Source: Pyrenophora tritici-repentis
Lineage: Eukaryota > Ascomycota > Dothideomycetes > Pleosporales > Pleosporaceae
Length of the DNA: 64,000 nt
Direction: 5' to 3'
Assembly: GCF_003171515.1 (NCBI RefSeq)
Contig: NC_089397.1
Location: forward strand, 1,488,001 to 1,552,000
Of the stretch, positions 34,372-47,200 are shown piece after piece (within the stretch, counting starts at the first letter, position 1; every line of letters starts with the position of its first letter). A program made the position numbers and the translations under genes. The notes under the pieces were generated by a model. That model was not told where the DNA came from. It searched no databases and saw only the letters and a program-made list of their open reading frames with translations.

Positions 34372-37300
34372 ATGGTAAAATGTCCCAGAAGCTCATGACA
34401 AGAGGTGTATGCGCTAATCTGAGCTGCTTGTGTAGGGGAAAACCAACCGCGCAGCGCGCAAGGCCGGAGGTGCCCAGCCCGCCGCACGAGCGCAACCAAA
34501 GTCGCAGTTCGCAACAAAGGCCGTCTTCGAGACGACCAAGAAGAAGGAAGTCGGAGTCTCGGATCTGACACTGATCAGCAAGATCTCCAACGAAGCCATC
34601 AACGAGAACTTGAAGAAGCGATTTGAGAATGGCGAGATATACGTGCGTGGACCTGCTTGCGCCAACCCCGCGTCGCATCGAGACACGGCCATATCGTGGG
34701 ACAACAACTGACGAGAGGCGCAGACATACATTGGACACGTGCTGGTGTCGGTCAACCCCTTCCGCGACCGTATGTACAAGAACGTGCCGGTTGCAAAAGA
34801 CATGCTGACATGGCTGCAGTGGGCATCTACACCGACCAGGTACTGGAGAGCTACAAGGGCAAGAACAGGCTGGAGGTGCGGCGCATGGCTACTCAGACGC
34901 CCCCAGAGCTAATCAGAGACAGGTGCCACCCCATGTCTTCGCAATCGCAGAGTCCTCGTACTACAACATGAATGCATACAAGGAGAATCAGTGTGTCATC
35001 ATCTCTGGCGAATCAGGAGCTGGAAAGACAGAAGCTGCAAAGCGCCTCATGCAGTACATTGCAAATGTATCTGGCGGAACCAACTCCTCTATCCAAGAGA
35101 TCAAGGACATGGTGCTGGCCACCAACCCGCTGCTCGAATCCTTTGGAAATGCAAAGACACTGAGAAACAACAACTCGTCGCGATTTGGAAAATACCTCGA
35201 AATTCACTTCAACGCACAAGGAGAGCCAGTGGGAGCAAACATCAACAACTACCTGCTGGAGAAGACGCGAGTAGTGGGGCAGATCACAAACGAGCGCAAC
35301 TTCCACATCTTCTACCAGTTCACCAAAGCTGCATCGTCACAATACAGAGGTACGCTTCAGAGGTGAAATAGTAAACATACGCTGATCCAGGTAGAAATAT
35401 TCGGTTTACAACAACCGCAATCCTACCTCTACACCAGCAAGTCGAAATGCTTCGACGTTCCCGGAATCGACGACCATGCCGAGTTTGCCGATACACTGAA
35501 TGCTATGAAGGTTATTGGACTACCACAAGCAGAACAGGACAACATCTTCCGCATGCTAGCCGCCATCCTCTGGCTGGGAAACGTATCATTCCGAGAAGAC
35601 GACTCGGGCAACGCAGCCATCGTAGACCAGTCTGTGGTAGACTTTGTGGCATACCTCCTCGAAGTAGACGCCGTACACGTCAACAAGGCCCTTACCATCC
35701 GTGTAATGGAAACAAGCCGAGGAGGACGACGAGGCTCGGTATACGATGTGCCCTTGAACTGTGCACAAGCAGGCGCCGTCCGCGATGCACTCTCCAAGGG
35801 AATATACTTCAACCTCTTCGATTGGATTGTAGAGCGTGTTAATGTCTCGCTCAAGGCCCGTGGAGCGACTGCTCATTCCATCGGTATCCTTGATATTTAC
35901 GGTTTCGAGATCTTCGAGAAGAACAGCTTCGAGCAACTTTGCATCAACTACGTCAACGAGAAGCTGCAGCAGATCTTCATTCAGTTGACCTTGAAAGCAG
36001 AACAAGAAGAGTACGAGCGAGAGCAGATCAAGTGGACACCCATCAAGTACTTTGACAACAAGATTGTGTGCGATCTGATCGAAGAGAAGAAGCCACCCGG
36101 TGTTTTTGCTGCCCTAAACGATGCCTGTGCGACTGCGCACGCGGACCCATCTGCCGCCGATCAAACCTTCGTACAGAGGCTGAACGCTCTATCCGACAAC
36201 CCCAACTTCCAACCTCGTCAGGGCCAATTCGTTATCAAGCACTACGCCGGCGACGTCTCGTATGCCATTGAGGGCATGACTGACAAGAACAAAGATCAGT
36301 TGCTAAAGGACTTGCTGAACCTGCTTAATGAGAGCAGCAATACTTTTGTGCACACGCTCTTCCCCAACCAAGTAGATCAGGATAACAGGCGGCGACCACC
36401 GACGGCAGGAGATAAGATCAAGCTGTCTGCAAACGACCTGGTCACTACCCTGATGCAAGCCCGACCATCCTACATCCGTACCATCAAGCCCAACGAGAAC
36501 AAATCGCCAAAGGAATACAACAACTCCAACGTACTTCATCAGGTTAAGTATCTCGGTTTGCAAGAAAACGTGCGTATCCGAAGAGCTGGTTTCGCGTCGC
36601 GTCAAACATTCGACAAATTTGTGGAGCGATTCTTCTTGCTGTCGCCAAAGTGCTCCTACGCCGGAGAATATACTTGGACTGGTGACTACGAGACTGGAGC
36701 CAAGCAAATCCTGAAGGATACCAACATTCCCGCGGAAGAGTTCCAGATAGGTACCACCAAGGTTTTCATCAAGACTCCGGAGACACTGTTTGCTTTGGAA
36801 ACGATGCGCGACAAATACTGGCACAACATGGCCATTCGTATCCAACGTGCTTGGAGAAACTACCTACGGTACCGGACAGAGTGCGCGATACGGATACAAC
36901 GGTTTTGGCGTAAACTCAATGGTGGCAAGGAGTTCATCGAATGGCGTGACCAAGGACACAAGATCCTACAAGGCCGGAAAGAGCGGAGAAGATACAGTTT
37001 GGTCGGTTCCCGAAGATTCATGGGTGACTATCTCGGTATTGGAAACCGAGGTGGTCCTGGCGAGGTCATTGCCAGTGCCATCGGTATAACAGCCAGCGAG
37101 GAGGTGCCATTCTCGTGCAGAGCTGAAGTGCTTGTGTCTAAGCTTGGTCGATCAAGTAAACCAGAGGCCCGTCAACTTGTTCTCACAAAGAAGAACGTGT
37201 ACCTCGTAAAACAGGTAATGGTCAACCGGGAAGTCCAAATCCAAGCCGAGAGAACAATACCCGTGGGCGCTATCAAGTATATCAGCTGCTCCACGCTCAA

Positions 37301-38456
37301 GGATGACTGGTTCTCAATCGGTGCGGGCTCCCCAACAGAGCCTGATCCGCTCGTAAACTGCATATTCAAGACCGAATTCTTCACACACTTGACCAATGTA
37401 CTACGAGGCTCAATGACGCTTAGAATAGGCGAGACGTAAGTTGTGTAATCATGAATGAATCGAGAGAAGCTAAGACATCGCAGCATCGAGTACAACAAGA
37501 AGCCTGGCAAACCAGCCCAGGTTAAAGTAATCAAAGATCCCGCAGTAGCGAGAGACGATCTGTACAAGAGTGGCACCATTCACACTGGCCCAGGAGAGCC
37601 GCCAAATTCCGTTTCGAAGCCCACACCCAAAGGCAAGCAGATTGCCGCAAAGCCCATCACAAAGGGCAAGCTTTTGCGGCCCGGTGGTCCAGGCGGAGGT
37701 CCCTCAAAGCTTGCGTCTCGTCCAGCGCAACCGAGACCTGTGCCTACGCCTGCTGCCGCACAACCGCGAGCTGTCCCTCAGCCAGCTGTGTCACAATCCA
37801 GGCCAGTCCCTCCCCCCGTCGCTGCATTGTCCAATGGCGCGGCCTCTCATGCACGCACCGCTTCGTCTGGGTCGACACGCACACCACCACCTCCTCCACC
37901 GCCCCCACCGGCAGCGGCGCCTCAACCAAAGGAGCCTAGATACAAGGCACTGTATGACTTTGCGGGTCAGAGTGCTGGAGAGCTAAGTCTCGGAAAGGAT
38001 GAGATCATCTTGGTCACGCAGAAAGAGAACAATGGTATGTCCACCCCTACTCTATTAGAAGGTCAGAAGACGAGCAAAATACTAACTGAAGGCGTCACAG
38101 GATGGTGGTTAGCTTCCCGTCTCGACAAGTCTGCCTCTGGCTGGGCACCTTCCGCTTATCTCGAAGAAGTGGTCCAGCGCGTGGCCGCTCCTCCCCCACC
38201 ACCAGCGCCACCAGCCCGCCCTGTCAACGGCGCGGCAGGGGGTAAGCCGAAGCCTCCTGCTCCACCTGCCAAACGCCCCGCTGCTAGGAAAGCTGTGAAT
38301 GGTGACTCCGCGCGGGATAGCGGATACAGCGGTAGCGGAGGCAGCACGATGGAGAGCGCGAGGGACAGCAGTGGTAGCATCGCCGGTGGCCTTGCTGAAG
38401 CGCTGAGACAGAGACAAGCTGCTATGCATGGCAGAAAACAGGAGGAAGACTGGTAA
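34372..38456 (+). CDS. myoA: Class I myosin (Myo3/Myo5/MyoA type)
   Basis: Eight coding exons: 34372-34374, 34436-34642, 34724-34769, 34820-34875, 34923-35349, 35395-37435, 37484-38034 and 38101-38456, total 1228 residues. Exon 1 contributes only the ATG. The motor starts [17 protein letters not shown], with the P-loop GESGAGKT near residue 131 and the TEDS-site serine in [13 protein letters not shown] near 365, a PAK-type kinase target. Two IQ motifs lie near 725 ([25 protein letters not shown]). Then come the TH1 lipid-binding tail, a Pro/Ala-rich TH2, an SH3 domain near 1076-1135 and an acidic EEDW end that activates Arp2/3. It drives cortical actin assembly and endocytosis and is needed for polar growth in filamentous fungi. 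Introns are short and phase-consistent. Confidence 0.94.
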
Positions 38457-40396
38457 ATTCGATCTATGACGATACGAGTTGAGTCGGCCAAGGAGAGCGA
38501 AAGCGAACATGGGACTTTGGATAGGCAATGGATGACCGTAGTATAGAATGATTGACACATTGATTCACTGTTCCGCCCAAGCCCAGACATCTGATCTTCC
38601 CGCTATACCAGGGTTCCATGAGACTTGTCCGCGAGATCGGACATTCCAATCGATCATCATATACGGTACACACAAGACCAATCTAGGGTCGAGTCTAAAC
38701 TTGGCTTTGGATAGCAAAGTGTCTTGGACGAGCCAAACTGAAGGCTTGCCGGCCCGACATCACTCGTTGCTGGTTACATAGTCAGATATGGCAATTGCTA
38801 TACACGTGGATCCTCGCACTAAGACTTAGGTATGCTATTATTACAATCGCATACAGCGAACAACACCTAAACGTACAAACCAGCGCGTACATTTCTCCAA
38901 ATGGACATTGATGCAGGCTATCTAAAGAGACATGGATCATCACGCAAGTCTCGGCTACGAATACCGTCATCTACAATGGGTGACCCATCCGACCAAACAT
39001 CCAAGATAGCGATCTGCATCTCCAATCGAACGATGAGCAAATATCATATACCATACAGTGGGTACATGTACTCCAGTCTACTATGTATATGCCCCTCAAT
39101 CTGGGGGTATCTCGGTACCTCTCCGTACGTGCCGTCTTCGACGAGTCGACTCCCACGCGACCGGACACGCTCTGCATCAGCACAGTTGAAGGGTAGACGG
39201 CGGAAGGGAAGGGAGAACGACGCGCGCATGGCTCACCAGTTTGCCACTGCAATCAACGTAAGCCTTCCGCTGTCGTGGGACGGATGTTGCATCTCAACGA
39301 GTAATCAAGATGTAGTGAACATGTTCGGTACATGGCTCAGGTGTGACAGGGTGGTTGTAATAAAGTATCATAGTACGTCTTCATCTGTAGTTTGTCCGAT
39401 GAGATGCCGATCAGATTGCCCCTCATATGATATCTATAGAGCTATCATGTGATGAAGCTATTCAAAACCTTGCACATGTGTATAAATGATGATAGCAATG
39501 TCTAGAGAAACTCAAGTTTTGTCAGCACTGTGCATGCGCAAAGCAGATACGGGGAAGGTATTCGTGCCCAACTGTCATCCTCGAGGAACCGTCTACGTTG
39601 GGATCACGATGGGAATTGTTGGGCATGTGCTGCACGTAAGTAGCGGGGCAGACATATGCATGGATAGATTCCGTCCCGGACATCTGGTCAATGCTACACC
39701 AACGCCTCGACCTCGACCAACTCTCGCTTGGCGAGGGCGGAAACTTGTCGTGATATGCAGAACGGTTCGCTGGCCCGGCTTCCCGCTAAACATTCCCGCC
39801 TAGCGGGCCGAAACAACCTGACGACAACATCACGTGCAGATTAATCCACCACTGATTGGAATGCACCTGCTTTGTCCCATCCTCTAGTGGCTTTGAGAGG
39901 CTGTTCAATTGCCTGCTGTCCTAGTCTCGGAAGTTTAGGACCGCCATCACCGCTGCCTTGTGTAGAGGAGGCAACGAATCATGCTCGGCCCTGATTATCA
40001 GGGCACAGGAACGAGACTGGTCCACGTTGGATTCGGTTGATTGCGCCCGACCGACCAATAGTGCCTCCCTTGCAAGATCTGAGACGTGCCTGCGAGCCGT
40101 GGCTAGGTACAAGGCTTGAGTCTAATGAAGCTCGATATTCGAGCCTTCTTTTGGGGTCCATGCGTCAAGACACAATCGCATCCAACGCTGTGCAGGTACT
40201 AAAAGATGACTATTTACTTCAGTTGATGGTTTCCAGGCTTTTTCGACGCTCCATCTTCATCCTTCATTCTCCGTTTTCCAACTTTTTTCCCAGTCAGTTT
40301 GTCGCTCGTTACCCGCACCGGCTGCAGTGGCGAGAAGTGCGGCAATTCGTTCAGATATCCCGACGTGATTGAATGATCAATTCGGATTGATCTACA
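38457..40396. other. Intergenic region of 1.9 kb
   Basis: The largest gene-free stretch in the central part. I see no conserved ORF, RNA gene or repeat. Short ORFs on both strands lack protein-like composition. The right end should be the beta-glucosidase promoter. Confidence 0.5.
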
Positions 40397-43300
40397 ATGG
40401 CTACAATCAGCCTTGGGAACGCTAGCCCGGCGGAAGACATCAAACATATCGATATAAAGCACGCATCTATCCAGATTCAGCCTTTGGCACTCGACACACC
40501 AAATTTGACACCCGCTGCAACACCAGAGGAGACCTCCCCTACAGAAGAGCATGCAATGGCGGGCAAGAAAATATACTCAGCGCCGCGGCCGGACGACAAG
40601 GCAAAAGAGATCGCTGCCAAATTGACTTTGGAAGAACAGGTACGTTTTGTTTTCATGGTATGGGAAGAGCTCTGGGTAGGATTTCCAGACACGCAGTCAC
40701 TTTATCCCGGAACACGCATACGGCCGTGTCAGCTTCCGTCCACGGGTTCCGCACTTCCAGGAACTTTTCCCATGAGCCGCAACATCACGCTCCAACATCT
40801 TTCCTTTGTGGGATGCCAGTGAAACCAGCCGTTCACAGACTGACGTCCGCTACTGGAATGGTTCATATCCTGTATTCGCTTAGAGCACCGCCTGACCTTT
40901 TTAATCTATCAAGAGTGGCCAGAGCAGCCTTATCCCTGAGTCAAGCTGACCATCCCAGATCTCATTGCTTGCAGGAGCAGACTTTTGGCGGTCGGTGTCT
41001 ATTCCTGAAAAAGGCATTCCATCCATCAAGACATCGGATGGACCCAATGGCGCCCGTGGAGAATTCTTCACTAACGGGACGCCTGTACGTACTCCGTCTT
41101 GGCAATATCAGGCCCGTGCTGACGATTACAGGCTGCTCTATTTCCCTGTGGCATATCTATGGCGTCCACGTGGGATCTGGACATGATAGAAGAGATCGGT
41201 CGTCATCTTGGAGAAGAAACAAAGGCCCGAGGCGCCCAAGTGTTGCTAGCGCCCACGGTGTGCATGCATAGGTCTCCACTTGGTGGACGTAACTTTGAGT
41301 CGTACTCGGAAGATCCGTTCCTCACAGGAAAACTCGCTGCTTCCTACGTTCGTGGTCTTCAGAGCAAGGGCGTTGCCGCTACGATCAAGCACTTCCTCGG
41401 AAATGAGCAGGAAACTGAGCGACAAGCGTACGATGCTATCATTGCAGAGCGTCCGCTTCGGGAGATTTACCTAAAGCCTTTCGAAATTGCCGTCCGCGAA
41501 GCATCACCATGGGCCCTCATGAGCGCATACAACATGGTCAATGGTGTCCACGCCGATGAATATGTGCATTCACTCAAGGAGATCTTGCGAGGCGAGTGGA
41601 AGTGGAACGGAGCCATCATTTCGGACTGGACGGGCACATATGCGACTGCGCCCTCAATAAAAGCCGGTGTTGACATCGAGATGCCTGGCCCTTCCAAGTG
41701 GCGCAAAGTCGACCAAGTCAAAGAGTGCTTGGCGAAAGGCGAACTGACCCGCTCAGATATCGAAGAGTCTGCTGCCAGAGTCCTGTACCTTGTCGACCGT
41801 GTTAAGGGCTTGGGCAATATGACAACCGAACAGCCGGAGCAATCGATTGACAACGTCGAAACGCGAAACCTTATCCTTCAAGCAGGCGTTGAAGGATTGA
41901 CCTTGTTGAAGAATGAGAACAGCGTACTGCCGATCAAGAATGCCAGGAAGATTGCGATGATTGGGCCCAACGTGAAGCGTGCCATTGCCAGTGGAGGAGG
42001 CAGCGCTGGTCTGAATCCCTATTACAACGTCACCCCCTGGCAAGGTCTCCAAAACCGCTTCGATGGCGATATCACATTCGCGCAAGGTTGCGATAGCTCA
42101 AAATGGCTACCGCTCGCGTCCCCCTATTGCAAGTCGAATGGAGAGACTGGCGTGCGGTTAGAGTACTACAAGGGTGACCGATTCAAGGGCGAGCCGGCGG
42201 TTGTCCAGCACAAGGTCAGCACGGATCTCTGGCTGTGGGACTCTGCACCTATGGAGCTTCTTCCAGACTTCTCGTTCAAGGTCAAGACCACGCTTACTCC
42301 CAAATCGACTGGAAACCACAGCTTCAGCTTTGCGTCAGTCGGACCAGGACGCATGTTCATTGACGGAGAGCTTTTCATCGACAACTGGGACTGGACTGAC
42401 GAGGGTGAGGCTATGTTTTCTGCTTCAGAAGATGTGCTAAAGGCAATCCATCTTGAGGAGGGAAAGCCAGTGGATATTCTGATTGAGAGCACCAACGAAG
42501 TACGACCTGCTTCGAAAGTATCAGTTATTGGTCGTCGCCACGATTATGGCGGCTGCCGTATCGGCTATCAAGAGGAGGACAAGGTCGACCGCCTACAGGA
42601 AGCCGCGGATGTTGCGCGAGAGGCTGATGTAGCTGTGGTTGTCATTGGCTTGGATGCTGAGTGGGAATCAGAGGGATATGACAGGCAGACCATGGACCTG
42701 CCAAAGAACGGATCCCAAGATCGTCTAATCGAAGCTGTCCTAGCCGCCAACCCACGCACAGTCATTGTCAACCAATCCGGAACACCAGTCACCATGCCAT
42801 GGGTACACAAAGCGCCTTCCATTCTGCAAGCATGGTACCAGGGCCAAGAAGCAGGAAATGCTCTCGCAGATGTCCTCCTAGGCAACAGCAGCCCCAGTGG
42901 AAAGCTACCAACGACCTTCCCGGTCAGAATCGAAGACAACCCAGCATATCACAACTGGCCTGGCGAGAACCTCAAGACCGTCTACGGAGAAGGTATCTAC
43001 GTTGGTTACAGGCACTACGAGCGCTCTAAGATTGCGCCACTCTTCCCCTTCGGCCACGGTCTTACCTACACGACATTTTCGTACGGGACACCTAGTGCTA
43101 GCAGTGATGTCCTCTCCGAAGATGACACCATAACAATCACTGTACCTGTTACGAACACAGGTTCCATACCCGCGCACGAGATTGTCCAGGCCTATGTCAA
43201 AGACGTCAAGTCGACGCTGCCACGCCCAGAGAAGGAACTACAGGCTTTCGGCAAGGTCTTCTTGCAGCCTGGCGAAACCAAGGACGTAGTCTTGACGCTG

Positions 43301-43514
43301 AACAAGTACTCTGTGGGTTACTTTGATACCAGCCTGGGGCAGACTGGGGCTTGGATCGCGGAGGAGGGATTGTTTGAAGTGCTTATTGGTGCTAGCAGCG
43401 CTGATATCAGGTATGTTATCTCAGGAGGGGTGTTTTTGATATGCAGATGCTAACATATTTCACAGGTCCAAGCTGAACTTTGAAGTCAAGGAGAGCTTCC
43501 AGTGGATCTTCTAG
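40397..43514 (+). CDS. GH3 beta-glucosidase with PA14 insertion, no signal peptide
   Basis: Exons 40397-40639, 40959-41084, 41132-43410 and 43466-43514 give 898 residues. The N-terminus (MATISLGNASPAEDIKHIDI) is polar, so the enzyme is likely intracellular. The GH3 core starts KLTLEEQ and, after intron 1, ISLLAGADFW. The nucleophile Asp is in AIISDWTGTYATAPS near residue 288. A PA14 domain interrupts the second GH3 domain from about residue 462 (GVRLEYYKGDRFKGEP), followed by the remaining alpha/beta sandwich (GLDAEWESEGYDRQTMDLP) and a C-terminal fibronectin III-like domain (HEIVQAYVKDVKSTLPRPEK). Such enzymes release glucose from beta-glucosides or cello-oligosaccharides. Intron 1 is long (319 nt); its acceptor was placed so that the conserved SLLAGADFW is kept. 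Confidence 0.92.
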
Positions 43515-44231
43515 GTGTATGGTATGGCGATGCTACGGATGGATTTTACGAGTTTCCTTGTCTCGGTTGCTTGCTAGGCGTTTGTGGCGTATTGGAGTGG
43601 CCCAGTGAATAACTGAGCTACTCATGGTTGGCCTACCAGGACAATCGGGCCTTGTGTATATGCCACCACATAATACAGTTTTTTTCTTTGATTTTGTGGA
43701 GAGCTTCATGTGGGGCGTGAGCGCTGAGGTTGTCACTTGACTCCGTACATGATGACTCCATTAGTGAGGACAATGACTCCATTAGTGAGGACAGCTTGAG
43801 ATGTGAGCGAAGCGCGAGTGCACACATTGGGATAAGAATCAATCCGGATGTGGACTTGATGGCGCCCTATATTGCTACCATACAATAGTCATGTAGGAAT
43901 TGTATAGTGTTTTGAATGGAAATGTTTGGACCAAGTCGACTGCCGGCAAACGCCCGAGCTCATGGTTCACACGGATGACGCGCTTGTCCCTGGGAATTCT
44001 GCCGTTCACCGCCCGCGGATCATGCTTTTGCCAAGTACTTGTTCGTGCCCGTCCTGCGCAACACTCCTAAACAGGAAGACACGAACCTTATCACCCTCTA
44101 CAGAGGGTTTCCAACACACGCCGAGCTATTCATGAGCTCCTGCCGAATTTGAAGCGTAATCGCGGTTTCGCCTTCGTCCCCATCCCGGCTATTCCAAGCT
44201 TCGTATTGCCGGCGAGCGTGGTTAAGTCAAG
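43515..44231. other. Spacer between beta-glucosidase and Sin3 genes
   Basis: About 720 bp with no gene. It holds a perfect 21-bp tandem duplication (43752-43793) and, at the right, the Sin3 promoter and leader. Confidence 0.5.
43752..43793. repeat. Perfect tandem duplication of a 21-bp unit
   Basis: The unit ATGACTCCATTAGTGAGGAC plus A occurs twice in a row (43752-43772 and 43773-43793) with no mismatch. It lies in the 3' flank of the beta-glucosidase gene. Confidence 0.95.
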
Positions 44232-47200
44232 ATGAATCCAGCGCATCGAGATGGGTGGCCGCCGACTCAGGCAGCCGTGTCTGGACAGAATCAGCAGCAA
44301 ACAGAACAGAGCCAAGGACAAGCGCCGCGTCCTCTGGGCCCTTATGGGTGCGTAATTCGTTGTTTGTCGCATTCGCCATGGGAGCCGTCATGGATGACGA
44401 AGCTCTTGAACTGCATTTCTCACCCGCTTTTGACTGGATTCAGGCTGACTTTGAATGCGACAACAGACCGAATAATAGCAATCCTCAGGGTCCTCATGCG
44501 TCATCCGCGCAACCCTCAGGGCCGGTACTCCCACAGCCGTCTGGTAGGTGGCATATACAAACGACGCGCATCGACACGCTGCTAACATTTATCACAGGCG
44601 GCGGATACTACGCTTCAGGCGCCGCGACAGCTCACAATCAGAACCTCCCCGCGCTTCCAGGGCTGACGGCGCAACCTCAGCACTCTTCGCCCCACATGTC
44701 AGCCCAGCGACCACCATCCTCTGACGCAGGAGCGCAAGGGCATCAAGCCCCCCCTGGTCCGCCGTACTCGTTACCCGGGATATCGCAAACGTTGCAACAG
44801 CAGCATCAACAACAACAACAACAGCAGCAGCAGCACATGCCGACTTCGGAGCAAGCGAACGCAGACCGGGAACGGGAAATGCGCGAACGCGAAACACGCG
44901 AGCGGGAGATGGATTCGCATGTTATGCATCAGCAAGAAGACCATGTGAAGCGCGAAGCGGAGCAGCGAGATCGAGAACATCACGAACGACAGCAGCGCGA
45001 GCACGCAGCCCTCCAAAGCCACTCAACACCCATGCAAATACACCAGCCTGTAGCCGTAGCGCCATCTACACGAACAATTCACGGTCCAAACGGCCTCCTA
45101 GGACAGTCAGGGCCAATGAATGGGCCAAATCTACTTGCGCCACCAATGGGTGGTCCCAACGCGACTGGTCAAATGTACGGCAACAGCGCCTCTGTGCAGC
45201 ACGAGCAGACTACTCCAAGGATGCAACACGCAGTCCAAGCGCCAACACAGGCGCAGATGTTGATGCCTTTTGCTGGTCCTCCAGGATCAATGGCAATGGG
45301 CCAAGGACAACAGCCCATCCTCAACGACGCTCTGAGCTACCTTGATCAGGTCAAAGTCCAGTTTGCTGACCATCCCGATGTTTACAACCGATTTTTGGAT
45401 ATCATGAAGGACTTCAAGAGCGGCGCAATTGATACCCCAGGCGTCATCGAAAGGGTTTCGACTCTGTTCGCAGGCAACCCGGCCCTCATCCAGGGCTTCA
45501 ACACCTTCCTCCCACCCGGCTACAAGATCGAATGTGGCACAAACGGAGACCCAAACGCTATTAGAGTGACCACGCCAATGGGCACCATGGTCTCGACAAT
45601 GCCTGCCCCCAGGCCGCTTTCGCCGCCACGAAGCGCTGTCAACGGTAATAACGGCCCGCAACACGAGAGTACCTACTACGAGACTGCCCAAGGCCAGCCG
45701 TGGCCTCAGCAGCAGAGGGCCCAGGCCGAAGGGCAGGAGTCGATGTTCTCTCCAAACAACCGAACCCTTGGCCAGCCATTGTATGGACAGCAGCAACAAC
45801 AGGGTCCAGCGCCACATTCACCGGAAGTCACCTCGCGGCCTCATCCTGACCCTGCTGGCTCAGCGGCTGTACTAGCTCACCAACAAGAGCAGAGGGGTGT
45901 CTCGCAGCTGCAGAACGCTGTATCTGCCGCTACTGGTCGTTCGATCATGTCACCCAGTGTTGATGCGGGCACACCACTCCAAGGACAAGCATTGAATGGC
46001 GCTGTTCAGCTTCCCCAAATGGGCGGGGCTGCAGCCGAGAAGAGAGGCCCCGTCGAGTTCAACCATGCTATCAGCTACGTAAACAAAATTAAGGTAAATG
46101 GATTCACCGCGGAGTCACACGACTGGAAGCTAACCATAACTAGAACCGGTTTGCGGCCCACCCTGATATCTACAAGAACTTCTTGGAAATACTGCAGACA
46201 TACCAACGAGAATCAAAGCCTATTCAGGACGTCTACGCCCAAGTCACCCACCTTTTTGGCGGCGCACCGGATCTCCTCGAAGACTTCAAGCAGTTCCTCC
46301 CAGAGTCTGCCGCTCATCACAGGGCACAACAGCAAGCAGCTAAGAATGCTGCAGAAGACGCTATCATGCTCAGCAACGTAAGAGGCGAATCAGGATACGG
46401 AGCAGTAGCAAACCAACAGACACCTGGTCGCGCGGACACTTCACGACTACCACCAATGGGCAACTTCGCGCCTACGCCTACCGCGAACCGGGACAACAAG
46501 CGCAAGCGTGAGCGACAAGGACCTGTAGCTGCGCCCATGCCTACGCCCATGTCTCAAGAACTGCCAACCTCGAATCTCCGCGGTGGCTACACTCAGGGAA
46601 GTGTAAACAAGGTACGTAAATGACCTCGCATTGTTATGCGCAAAGCTTAGGTCACAATGTTCTTTCTGTCATTGCACGTGCACCGTCACCAGCCTCATAG
46701 ATTCCTTTCACACTTTCCTTTTTTTCAACGTCTAAGACCCATCTACATTCTCACTCTCACCTGTGCTATCACCCGATACTGCCGCGTGTATGTGCGAAGG
46801 TAATAGCAGGGCATCGTGACCGCTTTTAGGTCTTGACAATCTCACTCTACTTTCCTTATCTGCCCCCATTATTGAAGCAGAACGGTAACAGTCGAATTTT
46901 CATCGTGACATGATACCTTCACCTTCACAGGAACTTGCAAAGAACTTGCGTGCTGACACATATAAGCGTGCAAAGACAGGACATGCTGCAAAGCAAGCGG
47001 TTCCGGACGGCCCGCCAGTCTCACCCACCTTGACGCCTGCGCTTCCCGAACCGATGCCGCCAACGACGACTACGACTCCTAGCCAGGATGAGCTTGCATT
47101 CTTCGACCGCGTCAAGAAGTTCATCGGAAACAAGAATACGATGAATGAGTTCTTAAAGCTTTGCAACCTGTACTCTCAAGACTTGATCGACAAGTCACTA

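Noticed and set aside
38457..40396. Possible gene in the 1.9-kb spacer before the beta-glucosidase
   Set aside because: Several ORFs of 60-180 codons exist, but none has splice-consistent extension, a domain or plausible composition.
44255..44597. Alternative Sin3 start at 44255 ([13 protein letters not shown]) reading through introns
   Set aside because: It reads across two good introns; splicing 44348-44466 and 44544-44597 gives the usual Sin3 N-terminus from ATG 44232.
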